Below are positions 8,781 through 18,176 of a stretch of DNA of 38,147 nt, piece by piece. The notes under the pieces were generated by a model that was not told the DNA's origin, did no database searches, and saw only the letters and a program-made list of their open reading frames with translations. The stretch's first letter is position 1. Each line of letters starts with the position of its first letter. This stretch comes from Methylobacterium iners (GTDB taxonomy: Bacteria > Pseudomonadota > Alphaproteobacteria > Rhizobiales > Beijerinckiaceae): contig NZ_BPQP01000080.1 in the NCBI RefSeq assembly GCF_022179305.1, forward strand, positions 1 through 38,147, written 5' to 3'. The translations under genes and the position numbers were made by a program.

Positions 8781-9410
8781 ATGCCACCCGCGACCCCCTT
8801 CGACGCGACGGCGCGGGCGCTGCGCGCCTGCCGCCTCTGCCGCGACGCGCCGCTCTACGGAGCGCCCCTGCCGCAGGAACCGCGTCCGATCATCCAGGGC
8901 AGCGCCGGCGCGCGGCTCTGCATCGCGAGCCAGGCGCCGGGGACGCGGGCGCATCGCAGCGGCATCCCCTTCATGGACCCGTCCGGCATTCGCCTGCGCG
9001 CCTGGCTCGGGCTCGACGGGCCGGACTTCTACGACGCGTCCCGGGTCGCGATCGTGCCCATGGGCGCCTGCTTTCCCGGCCTCGACGCCAAGGGCGGGGA
9101 CAAGCCGCCGCGGCGCGAATGCGCGGAGCGCTGGCGCGCGGAGGTGTTTTCCGGGCTGCCCGATCTCGACCTGATCCTGGTCATCGGCCAGTACGCGCAG
9201 GGCTGGCACCTCGGGCGCGGGGAGGGCGGGCTCACCGGCACGGTGGCGCGGTGGCGCGAGATCCTTTCCGAAGCCCGGCGCCCGCGGGTGCTGCCCCTGC
9301 CGCATCCCTCCTGGCGCAACAACGGCTGGCTCAAGGCCAATCCCTGGTTCGAGGCGGAGTTGCTGCCGGTGCTCAAGGCGGAGGTCGCCCGGGTGATGGC
9401 CCCGCGTTGA
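8781..9410 (+). CDS. Uracil-DNA glycosylase family protein with four-cysteine iron-sulfur pattern
   Basis: The 209-aa protein resembles the uracil-DNA glycosylase superfamily, which excises damaged or misplaced bases from DNA. Cys17 and Cys20 (ACRLCRD), with Cys97 and Cys114, form a CxxC plus Cx16C set like the 4Fe-4S ligands of family 4/5 enzymes. The first active-site loop is [20 protein letters not shown], where family 4 has GEAPG followed by acidic residues. The second is [13 protein letters not shown], close to the HPS motif. I place the start at the ATG at 8781 because the first cysteine pair then lies where the family has it. An open frame extends to 8691 but adds nothing family-like. 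The altered first loop makes the true substrate uncertain. It lies 49 bp before pyrF. Confidence 0.82.
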   Translation: MPPATPFDATARALRACRLCRDAPLYGAPLPQEPRPIIQGSAGARLCIASQAPGTRAHRSGIPFMDPSGIRLRAWLGLDGPDFYDASRVAIVPMGACFPGLDAKGGDKPPRRECAERWRAEVFSGLPDLDLILVIGQYAQGWHLGRGEGGLTGTVARWREILSEARRPRVLPLPHPSWRNNGWLKANPWFEAELLPVLKAEVARVMAPR

Positions 9411-9459
9411 CAGCGCCGCCGCCGCGGTATTTCCGTCCGGCTCACCTTCGGAGGGCCCG

Positions 9460-10155
9460 ATGACCGAGATCGACGACCCGCGCGACCGCCTCATCGTCGC
9501 CCTCGACGTGGCAAGCGTCGCCGAGGCGGAAGCCCTGGTCGAGCGGATCGGCGACGCGGCGACCTTCTACAAGGTCGGCTATCGCCTCGCCTATGCCGGC
9601 GGTCTCGAACTCGTGCCGCGCCTGGCGCGGGCGGGTCTCAAGGTCTTCCTCGACCTGAAGCTCCACGACATCGGCAACACCGTGGAGGAGGGCGTGCGGG
9701 CGATCACGGATCTCGGCGCCACCTTCCTCACCGTGCACGCCTATCCGCAGACGATGCGGGCGGCGGTCCGGGGCCGGGGCCGCGACGGCCCGAGGCTTCT
9801 CGCCGTGACGGTGCTGACCTCCTACGACGAGGCCGACGCCCGCGAGGCCGGCTACGCCTTGAGCGTTGCCGATCTCGTGGCGCGCCGGGCCGCCCAGGCG
9901 GCGGAGGCGGGCATCGACGGCGTCGTCTGCAGCGCGGCGGAGGCGACGTCCGTGCGAGGGATCGTCGGCGCCGAGCGGCTGATCGTGACGCCGGGCATCC
10001 GTCCGGCCGGCAGCGGGACCAGCGACCAGAAGCGGGTGATGACGCCGGGCGAGGCCCGCGCCGCCGGCATCGACCACGTCGTGGTCGGACGTCCGATCAC
10101 CGGCTCCGCCGATCCGCGCGCGGTGGCGCGGGCGATCGTGGCGGAGCTGGCCTGA
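9460..10155 (+). CDS. pyrF: Orotidine 5'-phosphate decarboxylase
   Basis: PyrF converts orotidine monophosphate to UMP, the last step of de novo pyrimidine synthesis. The 231-aa protein is a typical short bacterial form. It begins with [10 protein letters not shown], has [12 protein letters not shown] and then the signature [14 protein letters not shown] near residues 65-78, with the catalytic Asp-Lys-Asp set. TPGIRPAGS and VVGRPIT form the C-terminal phosphate-binding loops. A GGAGGG ribosome site precedes the ATG. The stop codon lies inside a perfect palindrome shared with the convergent TetR gene. Confidence 0.96.
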   Translation: MTEIDDPRDRLIVALDVASVAEAEALVERIGDAATFYKVGYRLAYAGGLELVPRLARAGLKVFLDLKLHDIGNTVEEGVRAITDLGATFLTVHAYPQTMRAAVRGRGRDGPRLLAVTVLTSYDEADAREAGYALSVADLVARRAAQAAEAGIDGVVCSAAEATSVRGIVGAERLIVTPGIRPAGSGTSDQKRVMTPGEARAAGIDHVVVGRPITGSADPRAVARAIVAELA

Positions 10156-10169
10156 CCTCAGGTCAGGCC
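10149..10169. repeat. Perfect 21-bp palindrome spanning two convergent stop codons
   Basis: GGCCTGACCT and AGGTCAGGCC are exact reverse complements separated by one C. The pyrF stop lies in the left arm and the TetR-gene stop in the right arm. There is no T-run on either strand, so it is not a classic terminator, though it could act as a bidirectional 3' hairpin. Both genes ending in GCC-TGA explains part of the symmetry. Confidence 0.6.
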
Positions 10170-10789
10170 TCCGGTGCGCGAAGGGCCCGGAGCAGGAACG
10201 CGATCATGGCCTCGATCGGCGGACCCGGCATGTTGGGGTATTGGCTCACCAGCCCCGGGTGGCAGTAGCGGAGGATCGCCGCCTGAACGCAGAGGGCCGC
10301 GACCTCGGGGTCGGCGACGCCGAACTCGCCGCTGCGCACGCCCTCGCCCACGACGCGCACGAGGACCGCGCTGATCCGGGCGACATGGTGCTGGCAGGCC
10401 TCCCAGCTCTCCGTCATGGCCGCCTCCACGATCTCGTGCATGCGCGGATTCTGGCGGCAGCGCTCGACGCAGTCGTGGTGAAGGGCCCGCACGATCTCGC
10501 CGACGCGGTCGGAGGCGCTGAGCCCCGGGGCCTCGGCGATGCCGGCGATCAGGATTTCGATGTCGCGGGTGATGCGCTCGACCACCGCCTCGTTGATCGC
10601 CTTCTTGGAATCGAAGAATCGATAGACGTTGGCCGGGCTCATCCTGAGCGCCTTGGCGATGTCCGACACGGTGGTCTTCTGGTAGCCGATCTCACGGAAG
10701 AAGCGCTCCGCCGTCGCCAGGATGCGGCATCGGGTGGTCGGTGCCGGTTCCTCCGTCGGGAGTGAGTCCGCGAGCGCGTCGTTCATCAT
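10163..10789 (-). CDS. TetR/AcrR-family transcriptional regulator
   Basis: This 208-aa regulator has a helix-turn-helix DNA-binding domain at about residues 20-70. Recognisable parts are RILATAERFFREIGYQKTTV, SDIAKALRMS and ANVYRFFDSKKAINEAVVER, which match TetR helices 1-4. The C-terminal ligand-binding part is helical and unassigned; its ligand is unknown. It is transcribed away from the SDR oxidoreductase, and the gap of about 170 bp holds GTTGC at 10803 and GCAAC at 10831 as a loose inverted repeat. By common TetR arrangement it may repress itself and the SDR gene. Two ATG codons sit at the start; I take the first. Confidence 0.9.
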   Translation of the reverse strand: MMNDALADSLPTEEPAPTTRCRILATAERFFREIGYQKTTVSDIAKALRMSPANVYRFFDSKKAINEAVVERITRDIEILIAGIAEAPGLSASDRVGEIVRALHHDCVERCRQNPRMHEIVEAAMTESWEACQHHVARISAVLVRVVGEGVRSGEFGVADPEVAALCVQAAILRYCHPGLVSQYPNMPGPPIEAMIAFLLRALRAPEA

Positions 10790-10961
10790 TCAGGAAAACT
10801 ACGTTGCGCGGCCCCCAGCGTCAAAATTCTGCAACATCCCGGCTCGGCGACAGGATTGGCCCGGCCGGCGGCGACGGAACCAGGCGGCACGCGCGCGCTT
10901 CCTGAAGGATCGGCACCGGCCTCGGCCGGGCTCACCCACGACCATGACGGGTCCCGAGATC

Positions 10962-11732
10962 ATGAAGCTTCAAGGCCGAAAAGCCCTCGTCACCGGCGCG
11001 GATTCGGGCATCGGGCGCGCTATCGCCGAACTTTTCGCTGCCGAGGGCGCGGATGTCGCGATCACCTACCACAGCGACGAGGCCGGCGCGGCCGAGACCG
11101 CCCGCCTGATCGAAGGGGCGGGGCGCAAGGCCCTGGTCATCCAGAACGACGTCGGCGACCCCGCCTCCGTCGCCGCGACCTTCGCGCGGGTGGCCGAGGA
11201 ACTCGGCGTGCTCGACATCCTCGTCAACAACGCCGGCCAGGGCATGAGCGACATGGAGGTCGCCGAGATGGAGGATTCCAAGCTGGAGCAGATCCTGCGG
11301 GTGAACCTGATGGGCCCACTGTTCTGCTGCCGCGCCTTCATCAAGCTGCGGCGGGCCGAGGGCGGGAGAGGCCGGATCGTGACGATCTCCTCCGTCGCCC
11401 AGCACCTGCCGACGCCCGGCAGCGCTCCCTACGGCATGTCGAAGGCCGGCATCGGCTCGCTGACGCGCAGCCTGGCGCGGGAGCTCGCGAAGGACAAGAT
11501 CAACGTCAACAACGTCGCGCCCGGGCTGATTCAGACTCCGATGACGCAAGCGCGCTTCGACGAGCCGGGAAAGATCGAGCCATCGCTGGAGAAGATCCCC
11601 TGGCACCGGGCCGGTCAACCCGACGAGATCGCCAAGGTCGCCCTGTTCCTCGCCTCCGACGACGCGGACTACGTCACCGGCCAGACCTGGGTGGTCGATG
11701 GCGGCTTGACGATGCAGTGGGGCGGGGCCTGA
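10962..11732 (+). CDS. SDR-family NAD(P)-dependent oxidoreductase
   Basis: This is a classical short-chain dehydrogenase of 256 aa. It has the cofactor motif TGADSGIGRA at about residues 11-20, the NNAGQG motif near residue 89, and the catalytic Ser (TISSVAQ), Tyr and Lys (YGMSKAG). The C-terminal YVTGQTWVVDGG closes the fold. The TYHSDEAGAAET stretch after strand 2 suggests NADP preference as in glucose-1-dehydrogenase or FabG-like enzymes, but the substrate cannot be stated. The open frame runs upstream to 10722; the family start is at MKLQGRK, and an ATG six codons earlier (10944) is the alternative. It is divergent from the TetR gene, which may control it. Confidence 0.9.
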   Translation: MKLQGRKALVTGADSGIGRAIAELFAAEGADVAITYHSDEAGAAETARLIEGAGRKALVIQNDVGDPASVAATFARVAEELGVLDILVNNAGQGMSDMEVAEMEDSKLEQILRVNLMGPLFCCRAFIKLRRAEGGRGRIVTISSVAQHLPTPGSAPYGMSKAGIGSLTRSLARELAKDKINVNNVAPGLIQTPMTQARFDEPGKIEPSLEKIPWHRAGQPDEIAKVALFLASDDADYVTGQTWVVDGGLTMQWGGA

Positions 11733-11837
11733 AACCTAGGAGCGCACTTTCGTTCCTTTCACGTGCTGATTACAGGGCAATACTGCAGATACGAAGGCTT
11801 AACCCAATCTTAGAATGCTCGGCCGTAGTCTTCGGCC

Positions 11838-13565
11838 ATGCTTTTCCTCCGGCGCAATCGAATCCCCGACGCTCCGGCCGGCCCACAGCAGCCGGACCCC
11901 TCGCCCGTGGTTGCACCGCCGGACACGATAGCGCCGAGCGAGGTGCTCGACACGATCGAGACCGACGTCCGCACGGCCATCGAGGGGGTGGGCGGCTCGA
12001 TCGCCGCCGCGCGCGCCGATGCCGGCGACATGCAGGCGGGTCTGGCAGGCATGCGCGGCCAGATCGGCGAGCTGACCCGGGCTGCCCAGGATGCGGCCGC
12101 GGCCAGCGCGGCCCTGGCCGAGCAGACGAGCCAGCTCTCGTCGGGGTCCGCCCGGATCTCCGCCGCGATGAGTGAGGCCGGCGGCCACCTCGATCGCGCC
12201 ACCGATCTCGGCGCCGAGGCTCGAGCGCTGATCGCCGCCCTGGCCCAGGCCGGGAACGAAATCGCGGGGATCGTCGATTCGATCACGGCCGTGGCGAGCC
12301 AGACCAACCTGCTTGCCCTCAACGCGACCATCGAGGCCGCCCGCGCAGGCGAGGCGGGACGGGGCTTCGCCGTGGTCGCGAGCGAGGTGAAGGCGCTGTC
12401 GGTCCAGACGGCGCGCGCCGCCGAGGACGTTCGCTCCCGCGTCATGCGTCTGCGGGACGGAGCGCTCTCCTCCGGCGCGGCGATCGAGGCGGTCGCTGGC
12501 GCGATCGACTCCGTCCGGCCCGCCTTCGGGACGGTCCGGGACATCGCCGAGGCGCAGGCCGGCACGGTCGCCGGGCTCGTCGACGAGGCGGTGCGGACGT
12601 CGAGCCTCGTCTCGACCGTGACGAGCGATGCAGTGGCCGTCACCGCCGCAAGCCACCAGCTCGACGCGCAGACCCAGGCCCTCCAGGTGACCGCCGCGCA
12701 GGCGGCCGAGCAGGCCTCGGGCCTCGGCCGCCGCTTCGTCGCCGTGATGCGCCAGAGCGAGATCGGCGACCGCCGTCGCTTCGACCGCCTGCCCATCGAC
12801 CTGCCGGTTCAATGGGGCGAGGGGCGGGGCACGCGCACGATCGACCTGAGCGAGGGCGGGCTGCTCCTGGCATCGCCAGAGGGCGAGCCGATCGCCGTCG
12901 GGGCGAGCCTGAACCTCGAAATGCCGGGCATCGGCACCGTGCCGGTGGTCGTCGTGAACACCCGCCCGATGGGCCTGCATTGCGCCTTCCGCCCGACGGA
13001 GCCCGAGACGCGCGAACGCCTGATGGCGACCCTCGCGCAGGTCCAGGCGGAGCACGCGCCGCTGATCGCGAGGGCGCAGTCGGTCGCGGCCCGCGTGCAG
13101 ACCCTGATGGAGGCGGAGCTCGCGGCCGGACGGTTGACCGAGGTCAGCCTGTTCGATGCGGACTACATCCTCATCCCGGGCTCGAACCCGGCGCAGTACC
13201 GGACGCGGTCGGTCGACCTCCTCGCCGGGCTGCTCTCGCCGGTGCTGGAACCCGAACTGGCGCAGGACGGGCGGATGCTGTTCTGCATCGTCACCGATCG
13301 GAACGGATTCCTGCCGATGCACAACCTGCGCTACGCGCAGCCCCAGCGCCCCGACGATCCCGTCTGGAACAACGCCCATTCGCGCCACCAGCGCATCTTC
13401 GACGATCGCACCGGGATCACCGCCGCGCGCGCGACCCGCCCGGCCACCGTGCAATCCTACCGGCGCGAGGTCGGCAGCGAGACCTACATCGTGCGCGAGG
13501 TCGATGCTCCGATCCGCATCCTCGACCGCCATTGGGGCGCCTGCCGGACCGCCTACCGGTTCTAG
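11838..13565 (+). CDS. Cytosolic methyl-accepting chemotaxis protein with PilZ and C-terminal sensor-like domain
   Basis: This 575-aa chemoreceptor has no transmembrane segment. The receptor signalling hairpin is at about residues 147-186 ([20 protein letters not shown] and [13 protein letters not shown]), flanked by long helices. A PilZ domain follows: RRRFDR at about 312-317 and DLSEGG near 335 supply the arginines and the D-x-S-x-x-G motif that bind cyclic di-GMP. The last 190 residues form a separate domain ending in [15 protein letters not shown] and a final [11 protein letters not shown]. It resembles a C-terminal domain I associate with soluble alphaproteobacterial receptors, but I cannot name its ligand. 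The architecture suggests a receptor reading cyclic di-GMP together with another intracellular cue. The upstream 100 bp is AT-richer than the surroundings and probably holds the promoter. No che genes lie nearby. Confidence 0.9.
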   Translation: MLFLRRNRIPDAPAGPQQPDPSPVVAPPDTIAPSEVLDTIETDVRTAIEGVGGSIAAARADAGDMQAGLAGMRGQIGELTRAAQDAAAASAALAEQTSQLSSGSARISAAMSEAGGHLDRATDLGAEARALIAALAQAGNEIAGIVDSITAVASQTNLLALNATIEAARAGEAGRGFAVVASEVKALSVQTARAAEDVRSRVMRLRDGALSSGAAIEAVAGAIDSVRPAFGTVRDIAEAQAGTVAGLVDEAVRTSSLVSTVTSDAVAVTAASHQLDAQTQALQVTAAQAAEQASGLGRRFVAVMRQSEIGDRRRFDRLPIDLPVQWGEGRGTRTIDLSEGGLLLASPEGEPIAVGASLNLEMPGIGTVPVVVVNTRPMGLHCAFRPTEPETRERLMATLAQVQAEHAPLIARAQSVAARVQTLMEAELAAGRLTEVSLFDADYILIPGSNPAQYRTRSVDLLAGLLSPVLEPELAQDGRMLFCIVTDRNGFLPMHNLRYAQPQRPDDPVWNNAHSRHQRIFDDRTGITAARATRPATVQSYRREVGSETYIVREVDAPIRILDRHWGACRTAYRF

Positions 13566-13666
13566 GTCTTGCTCCGCGATGGCATCGTCGCGGATGCGGA
13601 CGTGCTCCGCTTGGGGACGGCGATGGGCGTCTTGCGCGCTGCTGTCGCCTTTCCGACCGTAACCAT
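13562..13666 (-). CDS. Possible 34-aa basic small protein
   Basis: A short frame in the gap after the chemoreceptor gene encodes a Lys/Arg/Ser/Thr/Ala-rich peptide (it begins [20 protein letters not shown]). AGGA sits six bases before its ATG, a fair ribosome site. Its stop overlaps the receptor's stop at a CTAG palindrome. The composition recalls small nucleic-acid-binding peptides, but random high-GC frames often look basic, so this is a weak call. The frame also stays open far upstream. Confidence 0.25.
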   Translation of the reverse strand: MVTVGKATAARKTPIAVPKRSTSASATMPSRSKT

Positions 13667-13858
13667 GCTACATCCTGAGGCATCCCGCCCGAGGCCGATC
13701 CGCGTTGAGGGTGTGTGGAGTGCCCCTGCGGCCGCTCGACCCTTCGTTCCGAGCCGGCCACTCGCCGCCAGATCCGCCTCTTCGAAGACGGAACAGGCCG
13801 TCGCGTCCGACGCGCGACGCTGTGCGGACAGGCCAGGGCGCATCGAGGAAGGAACGCG

Positions 13859-14083
13859 ATGAGCGACGAGACCGACGCCCGGACCCGATCCGAGGAGCGC
13901 GCGGAGCGCGCCGAACGGATGGCCAAGGAGGGCGCGCAGGCGATGGCCGAGCATCTGGCTTCGGTGAAGGCGGTGGACGAGCGGACGGTGAAGCTGCGGG
14001 CGCTGCGGCTCGCCAAGGAGGCGGCCGACGCCGAGGCGAAGGCAGCGGCCCCGCCGCCGGCGCCCAAGCGCAAGCGCTCCTGA
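13859..14083 (+). CDS. Small charged helical hypothetical protein
   Basis: This 74-aa protein of unknown function is dominated by Glu, Arg, Lys and Ala. Residues 10-60 should form one long helix (EERAERAERMAKEGAQAMAE), and the tail is Pro/Lys-rich (PPPAPKRKRS). GAGGAAGG lies about six bases before the ATG, a strong ribosome site that fixes this start although the frame is open from 13715. It is 20 bp upstream of the BrnA-like gene and probably co-transcribed with it. It does not resemble a BrnT toxin. Confidence 0.7.
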   Translation: MSDETDARTRSEERAERAERMAKEGAQAMAEHLASVKAVDERTVKLRALRLAKEAADAEAKAAAPPPAPKRKRS

Positions 14084-14103
14084 GGGGCGCGAGGGAGAGC
14101 GAG

Positions 14104-14355
14104 ATGGCATTCGACCGGACACGCCGCACCAGCGACCCGCGCCAGGCGGCCGAGGCCGCCTTCAAGGCCGCCACCACGAAGCCCGTCGAGGCTCAACCGG
14201 CCCCGGTCGCCGCGCCCGCGGCACCTGCGGCGCCCGGCGCCCGCGAGATGGTGACCCTGCGCATCGACCGGGCCGTGCTGGAGCATTTCCAGAAGGACGG
14301 TCCCGGCTGGCAGGACCGCCTCAACGCCGCGCTCAAGGCCGCGACGGGGCTCTGA
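14104..14355 (+). CDS. BrnA-like antitoxin family protein (orphan)
   Basis: This 83-aa protein has a disordered Ala/Pro-rich first half and ends with VTLRIDRAVLEHFQKDGPGW followed by QDRLNAALKAA. That C-terminal segment matches the ribbon-helix-helix part of BrnA antitoxins, where the strand binds DNA and the helices dimerise. In BrnTA systems a roughly 90-aa BrnT toxin gene precedes brnA; none is present here. The upstream neighbour is a charged helical protein instead. It may therefore be a free-standing small DNA-binding regulator. The ATG at 14104 follows GGGAGAGCGAG. The frame is open upstream to 13705, but that part overlaps the previous gene. Confidence 0.75.
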   Translation: MAFDRTRRTSDPRQAAEAAFKAATTKPVEAQPAPVAAPAAPAAPGAREMVTLRIDRAVLEHFQKDGPGWQDRLNAALKAATGL

Positions 14356-14358
14356 TCG

Positions 14359-14826
14359 TCATCCGAAGCCCGCCCGCTTCAGCCGCATGATGGTGCGGTC
14401 GAGCGCACCCAGATAGGCCGAGCGGTCGCGGGCCGAGAAGGGCTTCGGGCCGCCGGTGATCGCGCCGGCCTCGCGCAGATCCTGCATCAGGTTGCGCGTC
14501 GCCAGCGCCAGGCCGATGCCGCTCTCGCTGAAGGGCTTGCCGGTGGGCGCGAGCACCTCCGCCCCCGCCTTCACGCAGCGGCTCGCAAGCGGCACGTCGG
14601 CGGTGATGACGACGGCACCGCGCGCGGCCCGCTCGGCGATCCAATCATCGGCCGCATCGAAGCCGTCGCTGACCACGACGCGCTCGATCCAGGGCTCGCG
14701 CGGCAGGTTCATGAAGCTGTTGGCGACGACATAGACGTGCAGGCCGTGGCGGGCGGCGACGCGGTAGGTCTCGTCCTTCACCGGGCAGGCGTCGGCGTCG
14801 ACGTAGATGACGATCGGTCCCGTCAT
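14359..14826 (-). CDS. YaiI/YqxD family protein (DUF188)
   Basis: This 155-aa protein belongs to the YaiI/YqxD (UPF0178) family, which has a PIN-like fold and no settled function. The N-terminus [20 protein letters not shown] is diagnostic. [21 protein letters not shown] and [19 protein letters not shown] are the other conserved blocks, and the length is typical. The acidic residues at the start could bind a metal as in PIN nucleases, but activity is not established. Its ATG overlaps the stop of the cyclase gene as ATGA. On the minus strand the cyclase gene lies downstream of it, so the two are probably translated in order from one transcript. Confidence 0.92.
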   Translation of the reverse strand: MTGPIVIYVDADACPVKDETYRVAARHGLHVYVVANSFMNLPREPWIERVVVSDGFDAADDWIAERAARGAVVITADVPLASRCVKAGAEVLAPTGKPFSESGIGLALATRNLMQDLREAGAITGGPKPFSARDRSAYLGALDRTIMRLKRAGFG

Positions 14827-15923
14827 CGCGCCCCGGCCGCGACGCGCGCCGGCCCAGGGTCCTGATGTGCCGATGCCTCGGCCTGCAGCGGCCCGGAAGC
14901 CGATGCCGCCCCGCGCTCAAGGGTCGAGACGCTGAGCGGCTGGCCGCGTCCGCGCAGCGCGTGGGCGCCGAGCGAGCGGGCCGCGATCCCGGGCGGAAGA
15001 CCGGGCAGGCGGGCGAGGAGGTCGTCGGAGATCAGGATCTCCGTGCCGAGCGGGCGGCAGAGCGCCTCGATCCGCGCCGTGACGTTCACGGCATCGCCGA
15101 AATAGGCGATCTTGTGCCGGTCGATCCCGACTTCGGCCGTGACGACGGCGCCGCCGTGCAGGGCGGCGCGCAGGCGGGGCACCGTGCCGAAGCGGGCGCG
15201 CCAGGTCTCGGCCTCCGCCTCGATCCGGTCGAGCACGTCGAAGACGCAGGTGACGCAGCGGCCCTTCTTGAGACCCCGCTCCATCGGCCAGGTGATCATC
15301 GCCATGTCGCCGATATAGTCGTCGGTCGAGCCGAGATTGCGCCGCACCGGCTCGGCGAGCGCCGCGAAGATCGCGCTGAGATAGGCCTGGGCCTTGAGGT
15401 CGCCGTGGGTCTCGGCGAAGGCGGTGGAGCCGACGACGTCGAGGAACAGGAAGATCCGCTCCTCGCGCACCGGCCGGTGATAGCGCCCGACCAGGAAGTT
15501 GACGAAGACCTCGCCGCCGATGAGGTCGCGCATCCGCACCACGAAGACGAGGATTGCCGAGACGGCGAGCGAATAGGCGAGCACGCGCGGCGTGATCCAC
15601 ATCGCCTCGAGGAGCGTGTCCGGCGTGAGCCCCAGCGCGCAGACGATGGCGCCGCCGAGCGCGATGCCGAGGCAGATCATCACGACGTAGGCGAGCTCGG
15701 CCGCGGGCACGTAGATCATGGCCGGCAGGCGGCGCATCCGCGCCTGCAGGCCCGTCAGGATCAGCCCGCGGTCGAAGGCGAGCGCGATGCTGCCCACGGC
15801 GAGCCCGTAGATGAGCCCGGCGAGCGGCGTGGCGCCGCCCGCGAAGAGCAGGTTGTAGAGCAACCCGGCCCCGCCGCAGGCGACGAGCATGATCGCCCAG
15901 AACCATCCGTGCTGCGGCAGCAT
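14823..15923 (-). CDS. Membrane-anchored class III adenylate/guanylate cyclase
   Basis: This 366-aa protein is predicted to make cyclic AMP or GMP. The first 130 residues contain about five hydrophobic helices. A cyclase catalytic domain follows from about residue 155. [14 protein letters not shown] gives the first metal-binding Asp, [14 protein letters not shown] the second, and [19 protein letters not shown] has the Asn and Arg that stabilise the transition state. A short Ala/Pro-rich tail follows. The frame is open to 16241, but the earliest convincing start is the ATG at 15923, just before the first membrane helix; the longer form would run into the MoxR gene's upstream region. Base specificity cannot be decided by eye. 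Confidence 0.87.
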   Translation of the reverse strand: MLPQHGWFWAIMLVACGGAGLLYNLLFAGGATPLAGLIYGLAVGSIALAFDRGLILTGLQARMRRLPAMIYVPAAELAYVVMICLGIALGGAIVCALGLTPDTLLEAMWITPRVLAYSLAVSAILVFVVRMRDLIGGEVFVNFLVGRYHRPVREERIFLFLDVVGSTAFAETHGDLKAQAYLSAIFAALAEPVRRNLGSTDDYIGDMAMITWPMERGLKKGRCVTCVFDVLDRIEAEAETWRARFGTVPRLRAALHGGAVVTAEVGIDRHKIAYFGDAVNVTARIEALCRPLGTEILISDDLLARLPGLPPGIAARSLGAHALRGRGQPLSVSTLERGAASASGPLQAEASAHQDPGPARVAAGAR

Positions 15924-16239
15924 CAGGCGCGGCCTCTGCAATGCCGCGGACTGGCGGCGCACGGGGGGAACAGGGCGATGCGCACGGATGCCCTCTCGGG
16001 ACGGCTCCCCGCGGCGCCGGACGCGCCTCGCTTGCGGAGCAGACCACGTGCTCAATGCCGCATGATGGCGCGAGTAAGGCCAGGAATGCCGATGGCACGC
16101 GAATCGCTGCGGCGAAGCCGCTGTCAAATCGCAAATCGTGCTGCGGCGTCGCGCCGACCTTGCCAGGGTGCCGCAAAGGACGCCACACTCCCCCCACAAG
16201 CCTCGGCACGAAGGGGGCATGAATTCAGGACATCGACGC
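15924..16239. other. Divergent intergenic region between cyclase and moxR genes
   Basis: No gene is supported in these 316 bases. The likely moxR promoter lies here. The most distinctive feature is a tandem repeat of CAAATCG at 16125-16138, in a patch that is AT-rich for this genome. An open frame on the minus strand through the left part could be an N-terminal extension of the cyclase, but it lacks a usable start codon. Confidence 0.4.
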
Positions 16240-17244
<1,005 letters not shown>

Positions 17245-17248
17245 GCCG

Positions 17249-18166
17249 ATGGCAGCAGCGACGCGGGTTCTCGGCGCAGGAGAACGGACACCGGGCATAC
17301 AGGAGACGGGGAGCGCCCTCTCGCTCGCCGAGCGCATGCCGCGCCTGATCCTGGAGGCTCGCCGCGTCTCGACGACCCTCGCGCACGGCCTGCACGGACG
17401 CCGCCGGGCCGGGCCGGGCGAAAGCTTCTGGCAGTTCCGGCCCTTCGTCACCGGCGAGGCCGCAGCCCGCATCGACTGGCGCCGCTCCGCCCGCGACGAC
17501 CGGCTCTACGTCCGCGAGCGCGAGTGGGAGGCCGCCCACAACATCTGGTTCTGGATCGACCGCTCGGCCTCCATGGGCTTCGCCTCGAACCTCGCCCAGG
17601 CGCCCAAGGTGGAGCGCGCGCTCGTGCTCGGCCTCGCGCTCGCCGACGCCCTCGTGGAGGGGGGCGAGCGCACCGGTCTGCTCGGGCTGACGCGGGCGAC
17701 CGCCTCAAGGCGGATCGTCGAGACCATGGCGCAGGCCCTCGTCGGCGATGGGGCCGGCCTCGAGGCGGACGCGCCGCCCCGCGCCACGACCGGGCGCTTC
17801 GACGAGGCGATCCTGATCAGCGACTTCCTGGTCCCCCTCGACGAGGTGCGGGCCTCGGTCGAGGCCATCGCCGGCAGCGGCACGCGGGGCCACCTCGTTG
17901 CCGTGGCCGACCCGGTCGAGGAGACCTTTCCCTTCGCGGGCCAGGCGGTCCTGCACGACCTTGAATCCGACCTCAGCGTGAACGTGGGCGACGCCGCCGC
18001 CTGGGGCGAGGCCTATCGGACGCGGATCGCCGCGCACCGCGACGGGCTTGCCGAGATCGCACGTGCCCGAGGCTGGACCCTGACGCTTCACCGCACCGAC
18101 CGGCCGGCGAGCGAGGCGGCCCTGCGCCTGCTGACGCTGCTCGCCGCCGCGCGCGGCGGGATTTGA
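17249..18166 (+). CDS. DUF58 domain-containing protein (MoxR partner)
   Basis: This 305-aa soluble protein has the DUF58 signature FRPFVTGEAAARIDWRRSARDD at about residues 65-86 and then a VWA-like core starting IWFWIDRSASMGF near 100, with the D-x-S-x-S metal site intact. Such proteins accompany MoxR ATPases in nearly all MoxR operons and are thought to be substrates or adaptors. It starts four bases after the moxR stop, which implies tight co-expression. The C-terminal part (residues 190-300) is a Rossmann-like continuation of the VWA fold. There are no membrane helices in this copy, unlike many DUF58 proteins. Confidence 0.9.
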   Translation: MAAATRVLGAGERTPGIQETGSALSLAERMPRLILEARRVSTTLAHGLHGRRRAGPGESFWQFRPFVTGEAAARIDWRRSARDDRLYVREREWEAAHNIWFWIDRSASMGFASNLAQAPKVERALVLGLALADALVEGGERTGLLGLTRATASRRIVETMAQALVGDGAGLEADAPPRATTGRFDEAILISDFLVPLDEVRASVEAIAGSGTRGHLVAVADPVEETFPFAGQAVLHDLESDLSVNVGDAAAWGEAYRTRIAAHRDGLAEIARARGWTLTLHRTDRPASEAALRLLTLLAAARGGI

Positions 18167-18176
18167 GGATCGCCCG

